Assembly: GCA_018350325.1 (NCBI GenBank)
Contig: JAEVLN010000002.1
Span: forward strand, 936,162 to 1,000,161
Length of the DNA: 64,000 bases
From: Globodera rostochiensis
Lineage: Eukaryota; Nematoda; Chromadorea; Rhabditida; Heteroderidae
Direction of reading: 5' to 3'
The position numbers were made by a program, and so were the translations under genes. Each line of letters opens with the position of its first letter. Positions within the stretch are counted from its first letter, which is position 1. A model generated the notes under the pieces. It saw only the letters and a list, made by a program, of their open reading frames with translations, was not told where the DNA came from and ran no database searches. Of this stretch, positions 19,481 to 30,900 are shown piece after piece.

Positions 19481-21539
19481 ATTCTGGTGGTTTTTGATTT
19501 TCTGCATCAATTAAGATTTCAAAAGCTTAACAAACTACCAAATTATATGATTTCACACAAAAAGCTTGTAAATCGAAATTAATCAAAAAATTAAATATAA
19601 AAAAGCATAATAAACATAAACATAAACACAAAATGATGTATCCAGAAAGATAAAATAATAAAAATCTAAATGAAAAAATTGAAACAATTAAAGCGACCTG
19701 AATTATTGCTCTTGTACATAATAACCGGCGCCGGAGGATTAACGTTGTTTTGGTGGATTAACCGCGTAGTTTCCACCACCTTTTTATAAATCGAACAAAA
19801 ATTACAGCAGACCCTTGATTTTAATGTTGCACAATATTTTACTTAAATCAAGCGAAAAGATATGAATAATCGAATTCTGCCATATTTATAGCTAAGCGAT
19901 AATACAAAATTAGCTAACATACAATCAGCCGATCAAATCTCAAAAACGTTGGCACATAAGTTCAAAAACTTTTTCAAAACGAGGCAAAAAACGAGGCCAT
20001 TTTTAAGCCTTTATAATTAAATTTTTTGAGAAAGAGGGAGGGGGAGGGGTGGGGGATCGATGGTGCCGATAGGCGCGCCGAGAAAAATTTGATTTAGTTT
20101 TTAAATTTAATTCTTAATAGATCTAGAGTTTCAAATATCATTTTAACACATTTTTGGATTTCGTTCCCGACAAGTACCAAAAAATTTTAAAAAAGTGTGA
20201 TTCAGAACTTACCCTAATGCAATTAAACTAGGATTTAATAGAACCCGGAATCGAAAACGAATGTTAATAAATTATATTGTTCAGGGCCGTAGCCAGGGAG
20301 GGCCGAGGGGCCTCCCGAAATGTTTAATGACAAAAAATCCATAGGAAGACTCTTTTGGTTTGCATCTTGTACCAAAAAATTTTCCCATTCCTCAAACGCC
20401 GCACCGCACCCACGACAATGGAACATTTTTTGGAAAATGCTTAAGAAAAATGCAGTAAAACGGAAAATGTCTTGATCCCTAAAATGATTTTTGGAGAAAA
20501 TTTTCTTTTGGGGAAATCCTTTAAGTGCAATAAAAAACCCCAGCCCCACCTCCCTATTTTTTGGCTAACAATAAGGCCCTGACATTGTTTTTCCTTCAAC
20601 ATGCTATTTCTAAAAAATATACATAAATATAGATTATTATTTCACCTAGGTATGTATTAGGATTTTTCACAAATTGTAAATTCAATTCAACGAATGTTCG
20701 AATCCGGTTATTTGGAAATTTGCAAAATCAGTTAGATATATGTACCATAACGTATGCACATCTACCCAAATGATTTATTTATTTCGATGGACCGATTCCA
20801 AACTTTTTCGCGATTGATTTGTATTCACAAAAGAAAAGTGAGAAAATGATTTTTACTGTAGGGGAAAGGAAACAAAAAGTTCGTGTAATATGCGTGATAT
20901 AATTCGTTTCAATAATTAAACAATACGCCAAATTTGGTACATAAATTTTATGCGTGTTGGCCATGGCCATGGCCATGGTGCCAATTCGTTTCTTACTTTA
21001 CCAAATTATGTAGATTAATTGGCTTAACTTTTAGTGGACTCTTATGCCAACATACAGGATCAAATTTTTATTAGAGTCAATAACAGCGAAGTCCAATGCA
21101 TTCGGATGCTGAATGGAACTGATTCAATTGGATGTCAAAGTATTTGTTTTATTATATAGTAATTAAACTCAACAAAATAATTCAAATTAATAAACACTCA
21201 AACATATCAGTCATTAAATCGTCCAGATCTAATTGGAGTCTGCTTTCTTTTGACTTGGGAAAAAATTATAATTTAAGAAAAGCAACATTTTTAAATATAT
21301 GCCAAAACGCAAAAATAAGCTCCTGAATCGTTAAAATCAACATGATTAACAAATTAAATTATTTCTAAACCAATTAAAAACCTTAATGAACAAATAATCG
21401 ATTAGAATATTACTTATATTTTAAGAAAAAACAAAACTATTAAATAGTATGATCCAAAAGATTATACAAATTAACCATAATTATATTGTTGCTTGAATAT
21501 AAATCAAATATTTTTGAATTAATATCTCATTTTATTACT
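19481..21539. other. AT-rich intergenic DNA, one solo GC-rich hairpin module
   Basis: No gene is seen. At 20,061-20,140 lies a lone copy of the hairpin module (GGTGCCGATAGGCGC followed by GAGAAAAATTTGA), related to the paired modules in hAT elements A, B and C. Here it has no recognisable terminal repeats around it. Confidence 0.5.
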
Positions 21540-21547
21540 CTATAAAG

Positions 21548-22371
21548 TAGAGACCGGACTTGAGCTTCGAGCGAGACTCGAGACAAGATTCTCGAAAAAA
21601 TCTCGGATCTCCTCGAAAACTCAGTTTTATTCGAGACGAGATTTTTCGAGAATCTCGGATCTTGAAAAATCTCGAGCCGGAACAGTCGAGATTCGAGATT
21701 TTGATGAAAAATATAATTTTTTTACCAAATTTTGTAGGGATAAGAAGGGAGCACTAGAAGCAGCATGTCTGCAAAATTTGGTCACTAAATATAAGTGTTA
21801 GCCTGTGTTCCAAGGTTTTGAAAATCAATAAAAAATTCGTGGTGAGGGTCTATAGTGTCTGACCATATGCTGTCTACCGCGCTGGGCTCGACCTATTAGT
21901 GGGGTATGAAAGAGTCGGTGAGAAAATTGTTAGAATTTTTAAACATTTTTTTAAAGAAATTTTTCAAAAATAGTTTTTGAGAATTTTTATTCCCTTTTGG
22001 GAGTTGAGGAGGTTCGGCGGTGCCGATAGGCGCCGCCGAGAACATTTTGAATTTTTAACTCAATTTGTTAAGAGATTTGCTGCCAATATGGAGTATGTCC
22101 GGCGGTGCCGACAGGCGCCGCCGGGGGAATTTTTTTACAAAAATTGGCAATCTTTGTTAAGAAAAGCATTGTTTTCATGAAAAATTTTTGGAGTCGAGAT
22201 CGAGAATCTCGAGCTTCTTTTGAGCGAGACTCGAGACGAGATTCTCGAAAAAATCTCAGATCTCAAAAATTCAGTTTTATTCGAGACGAAATGTCGAGAC
22301 GAGATTTATCGAAATATCTCGTTGAGATTTTTTGAGATCTCAAGCCGAGATCTCGTCTCGACCGGCCTCTA
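21548..22371. mobile_element. Non-autonomous hAT element B (824 bp)
   Basis: The inverted ends are TAGAGACCGG and, read from the other side, TAGAGGCCGG. An exact 8-bp target duplication CTATAAAG lies at 21,540-21,547 and 22,372-22,379. The subterminal DNA is packed with TCTCGAG/GAGATCTCGAGA words on both sides. The interior carries two hairpins, 22,015-22,038 and 22,100-22,123, separated by about 60 bp. No transposase is present. Confidence 0.92.
22015..22123. repeat. Twin GC-rich hairpin module (best copy)
   Basis: Two near-identical stem-loops, each with arms CGGCGGTGCC and GGCGCCGCCG around a 4-base loop (GATA or GACA). The single arm mismatch would be a G-U pair in RNA. The AT-rich linker reads approximately ACTCAATTTGTTAAGAGATT. 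Matching modules are in element A (16,474-16,613) and element C (29,431-29,590). Single copies lie at 14,714, 20,061 and 63,892. Confidence 0.85.
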
Positions 22372-22379
22372 CTATAAAG

Positions 22380-25300
22380 CAATTTGTTATAATTCACTAT
22401 AATATTTTTATGAAAATCTTCACAAATATTATGTGTAAAGGTCGAATTTTAAATGTTACTCTACATGCGGAAAAGAAGCACCGGAGATTGCATTATTTTG
22501 AAAAATTCAATTAATTTGCATGATAAATAATAAACAAAATTAAATCAAAATAGGTATATACTATGAGCCCCAAGCTTTAAATTTAGAAACCCCTGTTAAA
22601 GGTATTGAAGATAAGGCGTGTCGGTTGCCTATCCAAAGAACAAAAAATAACAAATTTAAATTTTTGTCATTGTTTTTACTCACCAACTTTTGCATGCCGG
22701 CAAACGACGACGATACACAGTTCGCAGAAAAAACCATGGACGGCACATGTATGTAGATGGGAAAGGAAAAATTTAATCTTTTAAATCTAAATTTCCTATA
22801 CTATATTATAAAAAATGAAATGATAAAATTATTTAACGAAACATGTTACAACAAAAAAAGATTTCAATGAAACTATAGGAAAATAAGTAAAACTAAAAAA
22901 GTAGCAAATACATATATTACAGGAAATTCAAAAAATATAAACTTTATTTATAATGGAGGCACAAAAATCGACAAAGACACTCGGCAACTTACACTTCGAC
23001 AATAAAAATAAAATGGCAATAAGAATTAATACATTTTGGGTTTTTTGAAAAATGTTTGCCACACAAAATGTAAATTTCGTTTATTTTCCTGAGAAAAAAA
23101 GTTTTTTTACATATTTTGGACCTTCTTATGCTAAAATTCTTTAAAAAAGTGCATACACAAGTAAAATTAATGTAAAATAAATCTTAATAAAGAATAAAAT
23201 TATGAAATAATTTAAAATAAAATAAATTTAAAAAAGATAAATGAAAGCGATGGAAAATTGGTTCGTGAAGAGATAAGTCGTAAGATAGGATCGTCAGCAA
23301 CAGATTTTTACCTTAACTAATTTAATCGAAGATTTGGAAGTAATAGTCATGTCGCGCGACTCCGCAAAAGTCAAAAGGAACAAAAACATTTAGATAAGAA
23401 AGAATAAAATTGTGAGTCAAAAAAATGAATAAAATAAAATGATCAAATCGACGGAAAATGGCTAATGTGACTAATAAAAAGAACATTAATAAAATAAAAG
23501 GACTTGAAAGTTTGGCAAATAAATTTCGTGATCGAAAAAAAATAGTGTTAAAAATAGGCTTTAAAGATGTTAAATTTAATTTTTATTAAAAAAATATGTA
23601 AATAATGTAAAAATAAATAAAGCAAACTAAAATGAAAACATTCTTTTTTGCATTGACATTAATAAATCAATGTTCTGAATATATTCTATAATTATATCAT
23701 CGAAATTTAACTTAAATTTACAATTATTTTCGGACGGAGCCAATCAACTTCTGTTATGAAAAGAAATGTTTGATAACGAGATTGACAAAAATATTCTGCA
23801 AAGCAATTAGTGCTTTATTTTAAATTAATTATAATTTATGAAAAAATCTTAACTAAATTATTTCAAAAAAAAATCGATGTAGACATTGCCAAATCTTAAA
23901 ACAAAAAAATTCTAAAATTTTAAGCTGTAAGAAAATAATATATTGAATAATAAAACATAAAAAAGTTCATAATATTAATAAAATTAAAAAGTTTATTGCC
24001 CAGACGCCATTCAAATAAACTCTGCCCTTGGGCATAAAACGATTATCGCCGAAAATGCAATAAAAGGCGGCGGCAGTAGCACCGTATCCTCGGGCCAATG
24101 AACGAATCGAATGCGAATTGACGCTTACAAATTAGCCCCACCCCCAAGGAAAATAAAAAGCATTAATTAAAGAAAGCGAATAAACGGTAAAATAGCTTTA
24201 TTTCTAAAAAGTTAAAAATTGTAGAAAATTTTGTTGATTTTTTTTTTTGCTATAAAAAAGTCAAAATTGTTAAATTGAATGATTAAAAAATTGATTAAAT
24301 ACCTTTTACCCCAAGATTTAAATGATTTAAAAAGTTTGCTTAAACAAAATTTAGTTTAGGGTTTAATATAAACACCAATTAGTTCTTGGCTACAGCCAAA
24401 AGCATTTATCGGCGCATTTTAATTCGTGAAATAATTGTTAATTTTAGCAAAAAAATGAATATTATTATAAACTCTCTCTTAACTCGACGATGAATGAGAA
24501 ATAAAATGAAACATTTCAATAAATAATAAACAGAGATTTTTAGGCTTAAGCCTATTTTTCTGCAGCTTTGTTTTGACAAGTTATGAACGAAAACATGTTT
24601 TTAACCCGAAAATTCTTTGTTTTAACGAGCCTAAGCCTAAGCCTAAAAAAAAAGCTTATTTTGGACTTTTCGAGCTTACCTAGGCTAAAGCCTATTTCGG
24701 GGTATTTTAATTTTTGGAGCCTATTTTGGCATTTTTGGCGTCTTTTTTGAATTTTTCTGCGCGCTTTCAAAAAATTTCTTAAGAAAAACGAAATAAAATT
24801 CGAATTTTTCCTTCATAGAATTTTTTGCTTTTTTAGGCGCCTTTTTGCAATTTTTCTTGCAAAAAGTAGAAGTCCTGCTGATTGATAATTTTCACATGTA
24901 AAAAACAATGTCTTAAGCCATTTTGTTATTTTTAACCCATTTTTCGAGCCTATTTTTGCTTATGTACCCGGTTTTTGGAGCCTATTTTGGCCTTTATTTC
25001 GAGGTTCTCCGAGCCTAAAAATAATGACAAAACATTTTAAATTGGATTTAAATTAATGAATTATAATTAGGCAAATATTAATGTAATGAGCAGATTAATT
25101 TGAAACGAAAAATCATCAAAAAATAATGCCAACAGCTGCAATGTCATTTTTGAATAATCTGCAATACGACAAAAAACATATGATACATGAAAGGTTATAT
25201 TAATTAAACCAACAATAATTACTAATTGATCGAAAATAAGTTAAAATAATCCATGGAACGGGGAGGGCGCAATTGGCATAAAGATCGAAATGACCGGCGC

Positions 25301-28300
25301 TAAATTGAAAGAAAATTGCGCCATTTACCTGCAACAAAATAAATGGCCTACAAATTAAAAAATAATAAAATTGTTCATAAAATATTTGAGACTCATTATT
25401 TTATGGCTACCAAAAAGAATTGATTTAACTTTTACGTTAGTCAAATACAGTAGCAAATATTAAAATTACCTAGGTGTTATTTGTAATAATACATTTCACA
25501 AAAATTCCAAAAATCTTAATATCAAACAACTAATGATAATTCTCAATAAAATCTCAAACTAAATAATGGAAAAATAAAAAAATAATATTGTTGTTGAAAA
25601 TCAAAAATCAAAAAAAATTTGATTGGCTTCATAAAATAAAATTTTGAAAATTTGCAGAATATAATAAAACTTTAAAAAAATGTTCTAAATTGGCAGCAAA
25701 AATATTTTTAAATAATTGGATAAATCTAAAAAAATAATTGTTTCCACAACTATAGATGCACACAGAAAGTTGAAGCACTCATTTTCATGAAATTCCAAAA
25801 GGGCAAGCAAATACATTATAGCTAAAATGAGTTATTTATTTAATTAGCTTTTTAAAATCGGTATTCAAAAAATTGTTATGTTTTTTTGTAAAAATTAATT
25901 TTAGAAAAATTGACTAGAATTTTAGGATCGGGTATTTTTTCAAGATTCGTATCAAAAAAATGTTGTAAAGAAATGTACAACTTTTCGCTTCCAATCTGTT
26001 TTAATTGCAAAAAGCAAAATCGGATCAATTTTCAGGGTTCTTATTTAGTTTTCTTTGAGAAACAGCTGAAGATGGTAAATATATCGTTGTTTTGACGATC
26101 TGTCGAAAATTCAATTGACCCCAACCTTCAACCCTGCAACTCAAATCCTTATTGGCACGCAAAACTTATTTTAATAGTATTTTAACTTAATTAAAATTAA
26201 AAATTAGGTAACATTAAATCTTAAAAAACGGTACAATAAACAAAATTAAAACTGAAGTCAAATACCTACGTATATTTTTCATATTCAATTAATAATGTTT
26301 ACATAATTTATTTACACGAAACAATATTCAATTAAATGTTACTCTTGTAATAAGTCTTAAATATCAAATTGGGATAATATAATTAACAATAAACGGACTT
26401 TATCTAATAATGCCGGTCGTTAATTTAAAATTTTGTTAAAAAATTGTGATACCCGAGTGAAAACGAAGGCTACAATTGATATTACATCAATTTTTCTAAC
26501 CCTTTGGATCAAATAAGAATTAAACAAAAACAATAAAATTTCAATTATTTATTATCGATATCAAAAGCTCATATTAATTAAATATTTTAAAGTAAATAAA
26601 TAATAAATAAAAGTTAAATCAATTTAAAAATCAAACAAAGTATATGGAATTATGAAAGACATTAAGAATAATGCAAATATGCTCCGGATTGTAGCAATCA
26701 CAAATCGGAAAAAGAATATTTCAAACAAAAATATTTAACATATAATCAAAAACAATCTATTAAATCTAATCAAAATAAAATTAAAATAAATTTAAAAATT
26801 TAAAAACAGAAGCTTAAAATAGTGCAATCATTCAAGGACGACAGACTAAGACTGTTCTATAACAATATAAGCAGAAATGCCGATCTGTGGGGTGATAAAA
26901 AATGATGGCGATGTGTGCATTTTCTCTTCGCCGAGTGATAATGGCGTCGAAATCCACCGTGTTCGAAACACACGCGAGAGAACAGGAGGAATACTGTACA
27001 TATTCAACTGCGAGTGTTTTTAAAGTTTTGTTTAAATTACTTTAACGTGTTATAATTAGTAATATAAATTCGCTATGGCATATTAACAAAAACATAATTA
27101 TTATTAAAAGAATTGTGGCTTACATAGATTTTAAAACAACAAAATTTTAGTTTAATAATATTAAAAAACAAGAAATAGAAGCGGTATTATTTTTAATTTT
27201 ATAAAATAATGTGGCAAAGTGGCACGACAAATAAAACTGTAATCATAAATGTATATGTAAATAAACATTTGTCAATTGATGTTCAAAGGATTTAGATAAA
27301 TTAATGTAAAATAATAAAGAATATAATTATAAAATAAATTAAAATAAAAAAATTGTGAGTTGAAAGAAAAAGATAAATGATAGCGAAACGAATTAAAGGA
27401 CAAAAGAATATCAATGTAAAATCTCAAATAACAGAAAATGGGCTAGATATGAAATAAATATAAAGGTGTAAAACAAAAATACAAAAATTTATTTCAATAT
27501 TTATTAACTATAAAATAAATTCTAATTAAAGCACCTACATATTAAAAAAATAAAGCTAATTAATTGAAAACGATTTTCTAATATGTAATACGGTTTAAAA
27601 TTTAAAAAATATATAAAAAAATAATAAAACCTAACGAATTATGGAAGAAACGGTTCTATTTAGCAACGGCGTTAAATCTAAAGTATAACTTTTAATAAAA
27701 GAGATAAACAAGAAGTATGCCAAGTACCATGATTGGATTAGAATACATGAGAACATGTTTAAATAAGAATTGGACAAAGAATAATAAAGACTAATTTAAA
27801 AATATTAAAATCTTTTACATATTTAAATAATACAATTGGCGCACTTCAATAAAAAAGAAAAAATCAACCATTAAACTTGAGTAAAGCTGTGAATAATACT
27901 AAATTTTAAGATCAAAACAAAAACTAATAAATCTGTTTTAATGATATTCAAGCAAAAAAAATAAATAGTGATAAATTGATTTATTTGTAAGCTAACGTTT
28001 TAAAATTTTTATATTATATAATAATTACAATAAAATGATGCAATAAAAGAAGTTTTTTCTTGTTTTCATTATCGATAATTTTCTATAAAAAATAATGAAC
28101 CAATTACTCCACTATGAGTTTGGCAAATTAATGTAAAATAGAATCTTAATAAAGAATATAATTATAAAATAAATTAAATCAAATTAAATAAACTAAAAAT
28201 TGTGAGATGAAAGAAAAAGATAGAAAGCGATGGAAATTGCCGAGCAGAAAACACTTTCTAATAAAGACGGGAAAATATAAACAGAATGATAAAAACACAA

Positions 28301-28480
28301 TAAATGTCCGAAAATTACAAAATTAATTATCAATATTATAAAAATTTTAGATCATGTAATTATGAAAAAATATAATTATAAAAAAGTCAAATATTTTATT
28401 GTCGTTCAAATATAACCTAATTAAAACAATTTGTTACGAGATTGCAACCAAACTTTTAAAATAACGATAATTTTTGAGCT
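22380..28480. other. AT-rich gene desert with decayed repeats
   Basis: No splice-consistent gene is seen. An AT-rich repeat containing TTAATGTAAAATA and AAAGAATATAATTATAAAAT recurs at about 23,165-23,260, 27,300-27,385 and 28,130-28,240, in some copies followed by AAAGCGATGGAAA. Small GC-richer islands near 24,040-24,110, 25,255-25,330 and 26,880-26,990 carry no readable protein. Confidence 0.5.
24540..25020. repeat. Repeat rich in telomere-like GCCTAA/TTAGGC words
   Basis: It contains GCCTAAGCCTAAGCCTAA at about 24,629, which is three copies of the nematode telomeric hexamer. Many scattered single copies (AGCCTATTT, TTTTTAGGCTTAAGCC) extend to about 25,020. The outer ends TTTTTAGGCT and AGCCTAAAAA are inverted. 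This could be a hAT-like element whose subterminal word is TTAGGC, or an interstitial telomeric relic. Confidence 0.5.
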
Positions 28481-28610
28481 TTTTAGGAATAGGAAAGGGT
28501 CGGCTCATTCAAATTCTCTTACAAAATTTGTTACAGAAATCTTAATTAATGCGAAAATACCAGAAAATCAAAAAACCAACAGAATATTGCACATTTTTGG
28601 GGGCTTCGGC

Positions 28611-28758
28611 CAGTGTTTTCCCGGTTCCATTTTTTCTAACGGTTCCTCGGTTCCGGTTCCAAACCGGTTCCGGATTTTCGCGGTTCCGCGGTTCCGGTTC
28701 CGAAGCGGTTCCCGGAACCGTTGGAACCGGCACCGGAACCGGAACCGGGAAAACACTG
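28611..28758. mobile_element. Non-autonomous hAT element D (148 bp)
   Basis: It has perfect 18-bp inverted ends CAGTGTTTTCCCGGTTCC and an exact 8-bp duplication GCTTCGGC (28,603-28,610 and 28,759-28,766). The element consists almost wholly of GGTTCC/GGAACC words. Its left flank (CAGAATATTGCACATTTTT) matches one end of the CCCGT-type repeat, so it is nested in a copy of that family. Confidence 0.92.
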
Positions 28759-28984
28759 GCTTCGGCAGTGTTTGGTGGTAGAGTATAAAGCCAAATTCGC
28801 AGAATACTAAGTAACAGTCATAGAGTAATTAAAAATGCATATTTTGTCCACAAACAAACCGGGCACTTTTCCCCGGCACCACGGACAAGCTTTTTTGAAA
28901 ACAAATTATGCTACAGAAAAATATAAATTGCTGGAGAAAAAGCAATTTTTACATATTTAGACCTTTTTAAGCTAAAAAGTCTTT

Positions 28985-29180
28985 CAATTAAAATAGATAA
29001 ATTGCCCATAAATTACAAAGATCTATTACACATTATAAATATGATTATTTTCTTTTTATTCAATTTCGCTTCAATTAATCTTCAATTTTACCTTATGTAA
29101 ATTGTCCTCCTCACCATCTTGGCTTTGGCATTATACTTTATAAATAAAAATACAGCCAATGATGATGTTTATTTAAAAGA
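28985..29180. repeat. Dispersed repeat, partner of 18,805-19,010
   Basis: Shared words in the same order include ATTACAAAGATC, TCTTTGGC/CTTTGGC, TATAAATA..ACAGC and GATGATGTTTA. The two copies are diverged but collinear over about 200 bp. The family is unidentified. Confidence 0.55.
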
Positions 29181-29189
29181 ACTTTAAAC

Positions 29190-29681
29190 TAGGGTGGCAC
29201 GGGACCGGGACTTTTGGGAAAAACCGGGACCGGGACTTACCGGGAGGTGTACCGGGACTAACCGGGACTTTTCAAGGGAGAATTTTTTTTTTGTAATGTT
29301 CAATTGTAAATAAAAAAATTTTTTGTTAAAAAATATCTTCCTCATTGTCATTAACTTCAATTGGAGCAACAGAATTTTTTTGAGATTTTGCTTAGGCTTA
29401 GGGGGGGGGGGGGGGGGGGGGGGTGGGGGTCGGCGGTGCCGAGAGGCGACGCCGAGAAAAATTTTTGAAATTTTGACTCAATTTTGTTAAAGAAATTCAT
29501 CCAAAATTAAGCATTTTGCTTCGGAATTTCGGGGAAAAACTGGTTACGTAAGAGCAGAGGATGTCCGGTGGCGCCGACAGGCGCCGCCGGGGAGGTGTAA
29601 ATTTAGTCCCGGTTGGTCCCGGTCCCGGCGGAACCAAAAAACCGGGAAATCCCGTCCCGGTACCGGTCCCGTGCCACCCTA
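29190..29681. mobile_element. Non-autonomous hAT element C (492 bp)
   Basis: It has 19-bp inverted ends TAGGGTGGCACGGGACCGG and an exact 8-bp duplication CTTTAAAC (29,182-29,189 and 29,682-29,689), which fits nTnnnnAn. The subterminal words are CCGGGAC/GTCCCGG. The interior has a poly-G run at 29,401-29,423 and two GC-rich hairpins at 29,431-29,454 and 29,565-29,590. No coding capacity. Confidence 0.93.
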
Positions 29682-29928
29682 CTTTAAACTAATCTGTTTT
29701 AAATTATTAAATTAAAATAGATTGTCCATAAAATGCCAATAAAATTCAGGAAAAAATTAACTAAATATAGTTTAATATGTTAATTTTAAAAACGCACTTA
29801 AAATTTTAAAATATGTAATATTTATAAAAAACTAAAGCTGTGAAAAATATTAAATTGATAAAATCAAAATAAAAACTATAAATATGGATCATATGATCCT
29901 GTTTTTCCTAGTCTTTTTAAGTTATTAA

Positions 29929-30102
29929 TAGGTTGGACAAACCCGGATAATCTGGAACCGGTATGGGACAATTTTGGATAAAAATTATCCGGTCTTGAAC
30001 GATGACAGCTAAATTATGCTGGATCCGGAACCGGTATCCGGGTGTTTTCGAGCTATCCGGTATCCGGGGGACCCGGATAATATCCGGTTTTGTCCAACCC
30101 TA
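29929..30102. mobile_element. Non-autonomous hAT element E (174 bp)
   Basis: The ends are TAGGTTGGACAAACCCGG and, inverted, TAGGGTTGGACAAAACCG. An exact 8-bp duplication GTTATTAA lies at 29,921-29,928 and 30,103-30,110. The subterminal words are TATCCGG/CCGGATA. No internal hairpin module. Confidence 0.92.
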
Positions 30103-30110
30103 GTTATTAA

Positions 30111-30900
30111 GTTAAAATGGATTGTCCATAAAATTAAAAATTATTAAAAAAATTAACGTTGATAATTTAAAAACGATAAAAAATGGGGTCATAATCAAAT
30201 GGCTTCTCTCCTTCCACAAAACATTAAAATAAAGTCCAAATCAACAGAGGAATTATCGAAAAGATAAAATGAAATTTAAATTTTTAATAAACAACTGCAT
30301 GAAAAATAGGAAATAAATAAAAAACAAAAGCTAGGACTAACACTTAATTAAAAAATATTAATTTAAACCCAAATTAAAATTAACTAAAATTGTGAGAGAA
30401 AAGATCAATGAAGTGCCGTCCAATAAAAACGGAATTTAAAAAATTATACCCAAGATTGGTTTTTACTATTAAATACAAGATTAATAAAAATATATATCAA
30501 AGGGAAATAACTAAAATATTTAAAAACATTTGGCTGCTAATTCAAAAACCTTTTGCTACCTCATCAAATCTTTACAAAAAACAAATATATTCAACAATTT
30601 GGGCATTCATTGCTCGACTATGATGATTATATGCTGCTGATCAGCCCCTCCCCAAGTCTGCAGCAGCTGAAGGAGCAGCAGCTGAGCGACTCAAATTGAG
30701 GACAAACATTGGCCAAACAAAGATTCCGGAGGGGACGACGGACCCTCCGCTTCCCCCAGGCGAAACGGCGGACGGACGGACACAATGGCCAGAAATAACA
30801 TCATAAACACCCCCCCCCCCCGGCGTCCATTCATACAACTCATCTGTCCAGTTCGCCCGGAGGGGATGGGACATTCGCGCTATCCCTACCCACCCAATCA
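30111..30900. other. Upstream region of the FN3 receptor gene, no separate gene seen
   Basis: AT-rich to about 30,620, then a GC-rich stretch (30,630-30,900) just before the first coding exon. Open frames there on the minus strand show no domain. This is the likely promoter and 5' UTR of the receptor gene. Confidence 0.4.

Noticed and set aside
21838..21905. tRNA-like D-arm wording (AGCGCGGTAGACAGC on the minus strand) inside hAT element B
   Set aside because: No matching B box or cloverleaf could be drawn at the right spacing.
22684..22746. Possible short first exon on the minus strand (MPSMVFSANCVSSSFAGMQK) with a GTGAGT donor
   Set aside because: The donor is good, but the only nearby continuation adds about ten residues and stops. 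No domain, and the surroundings are gene desert.
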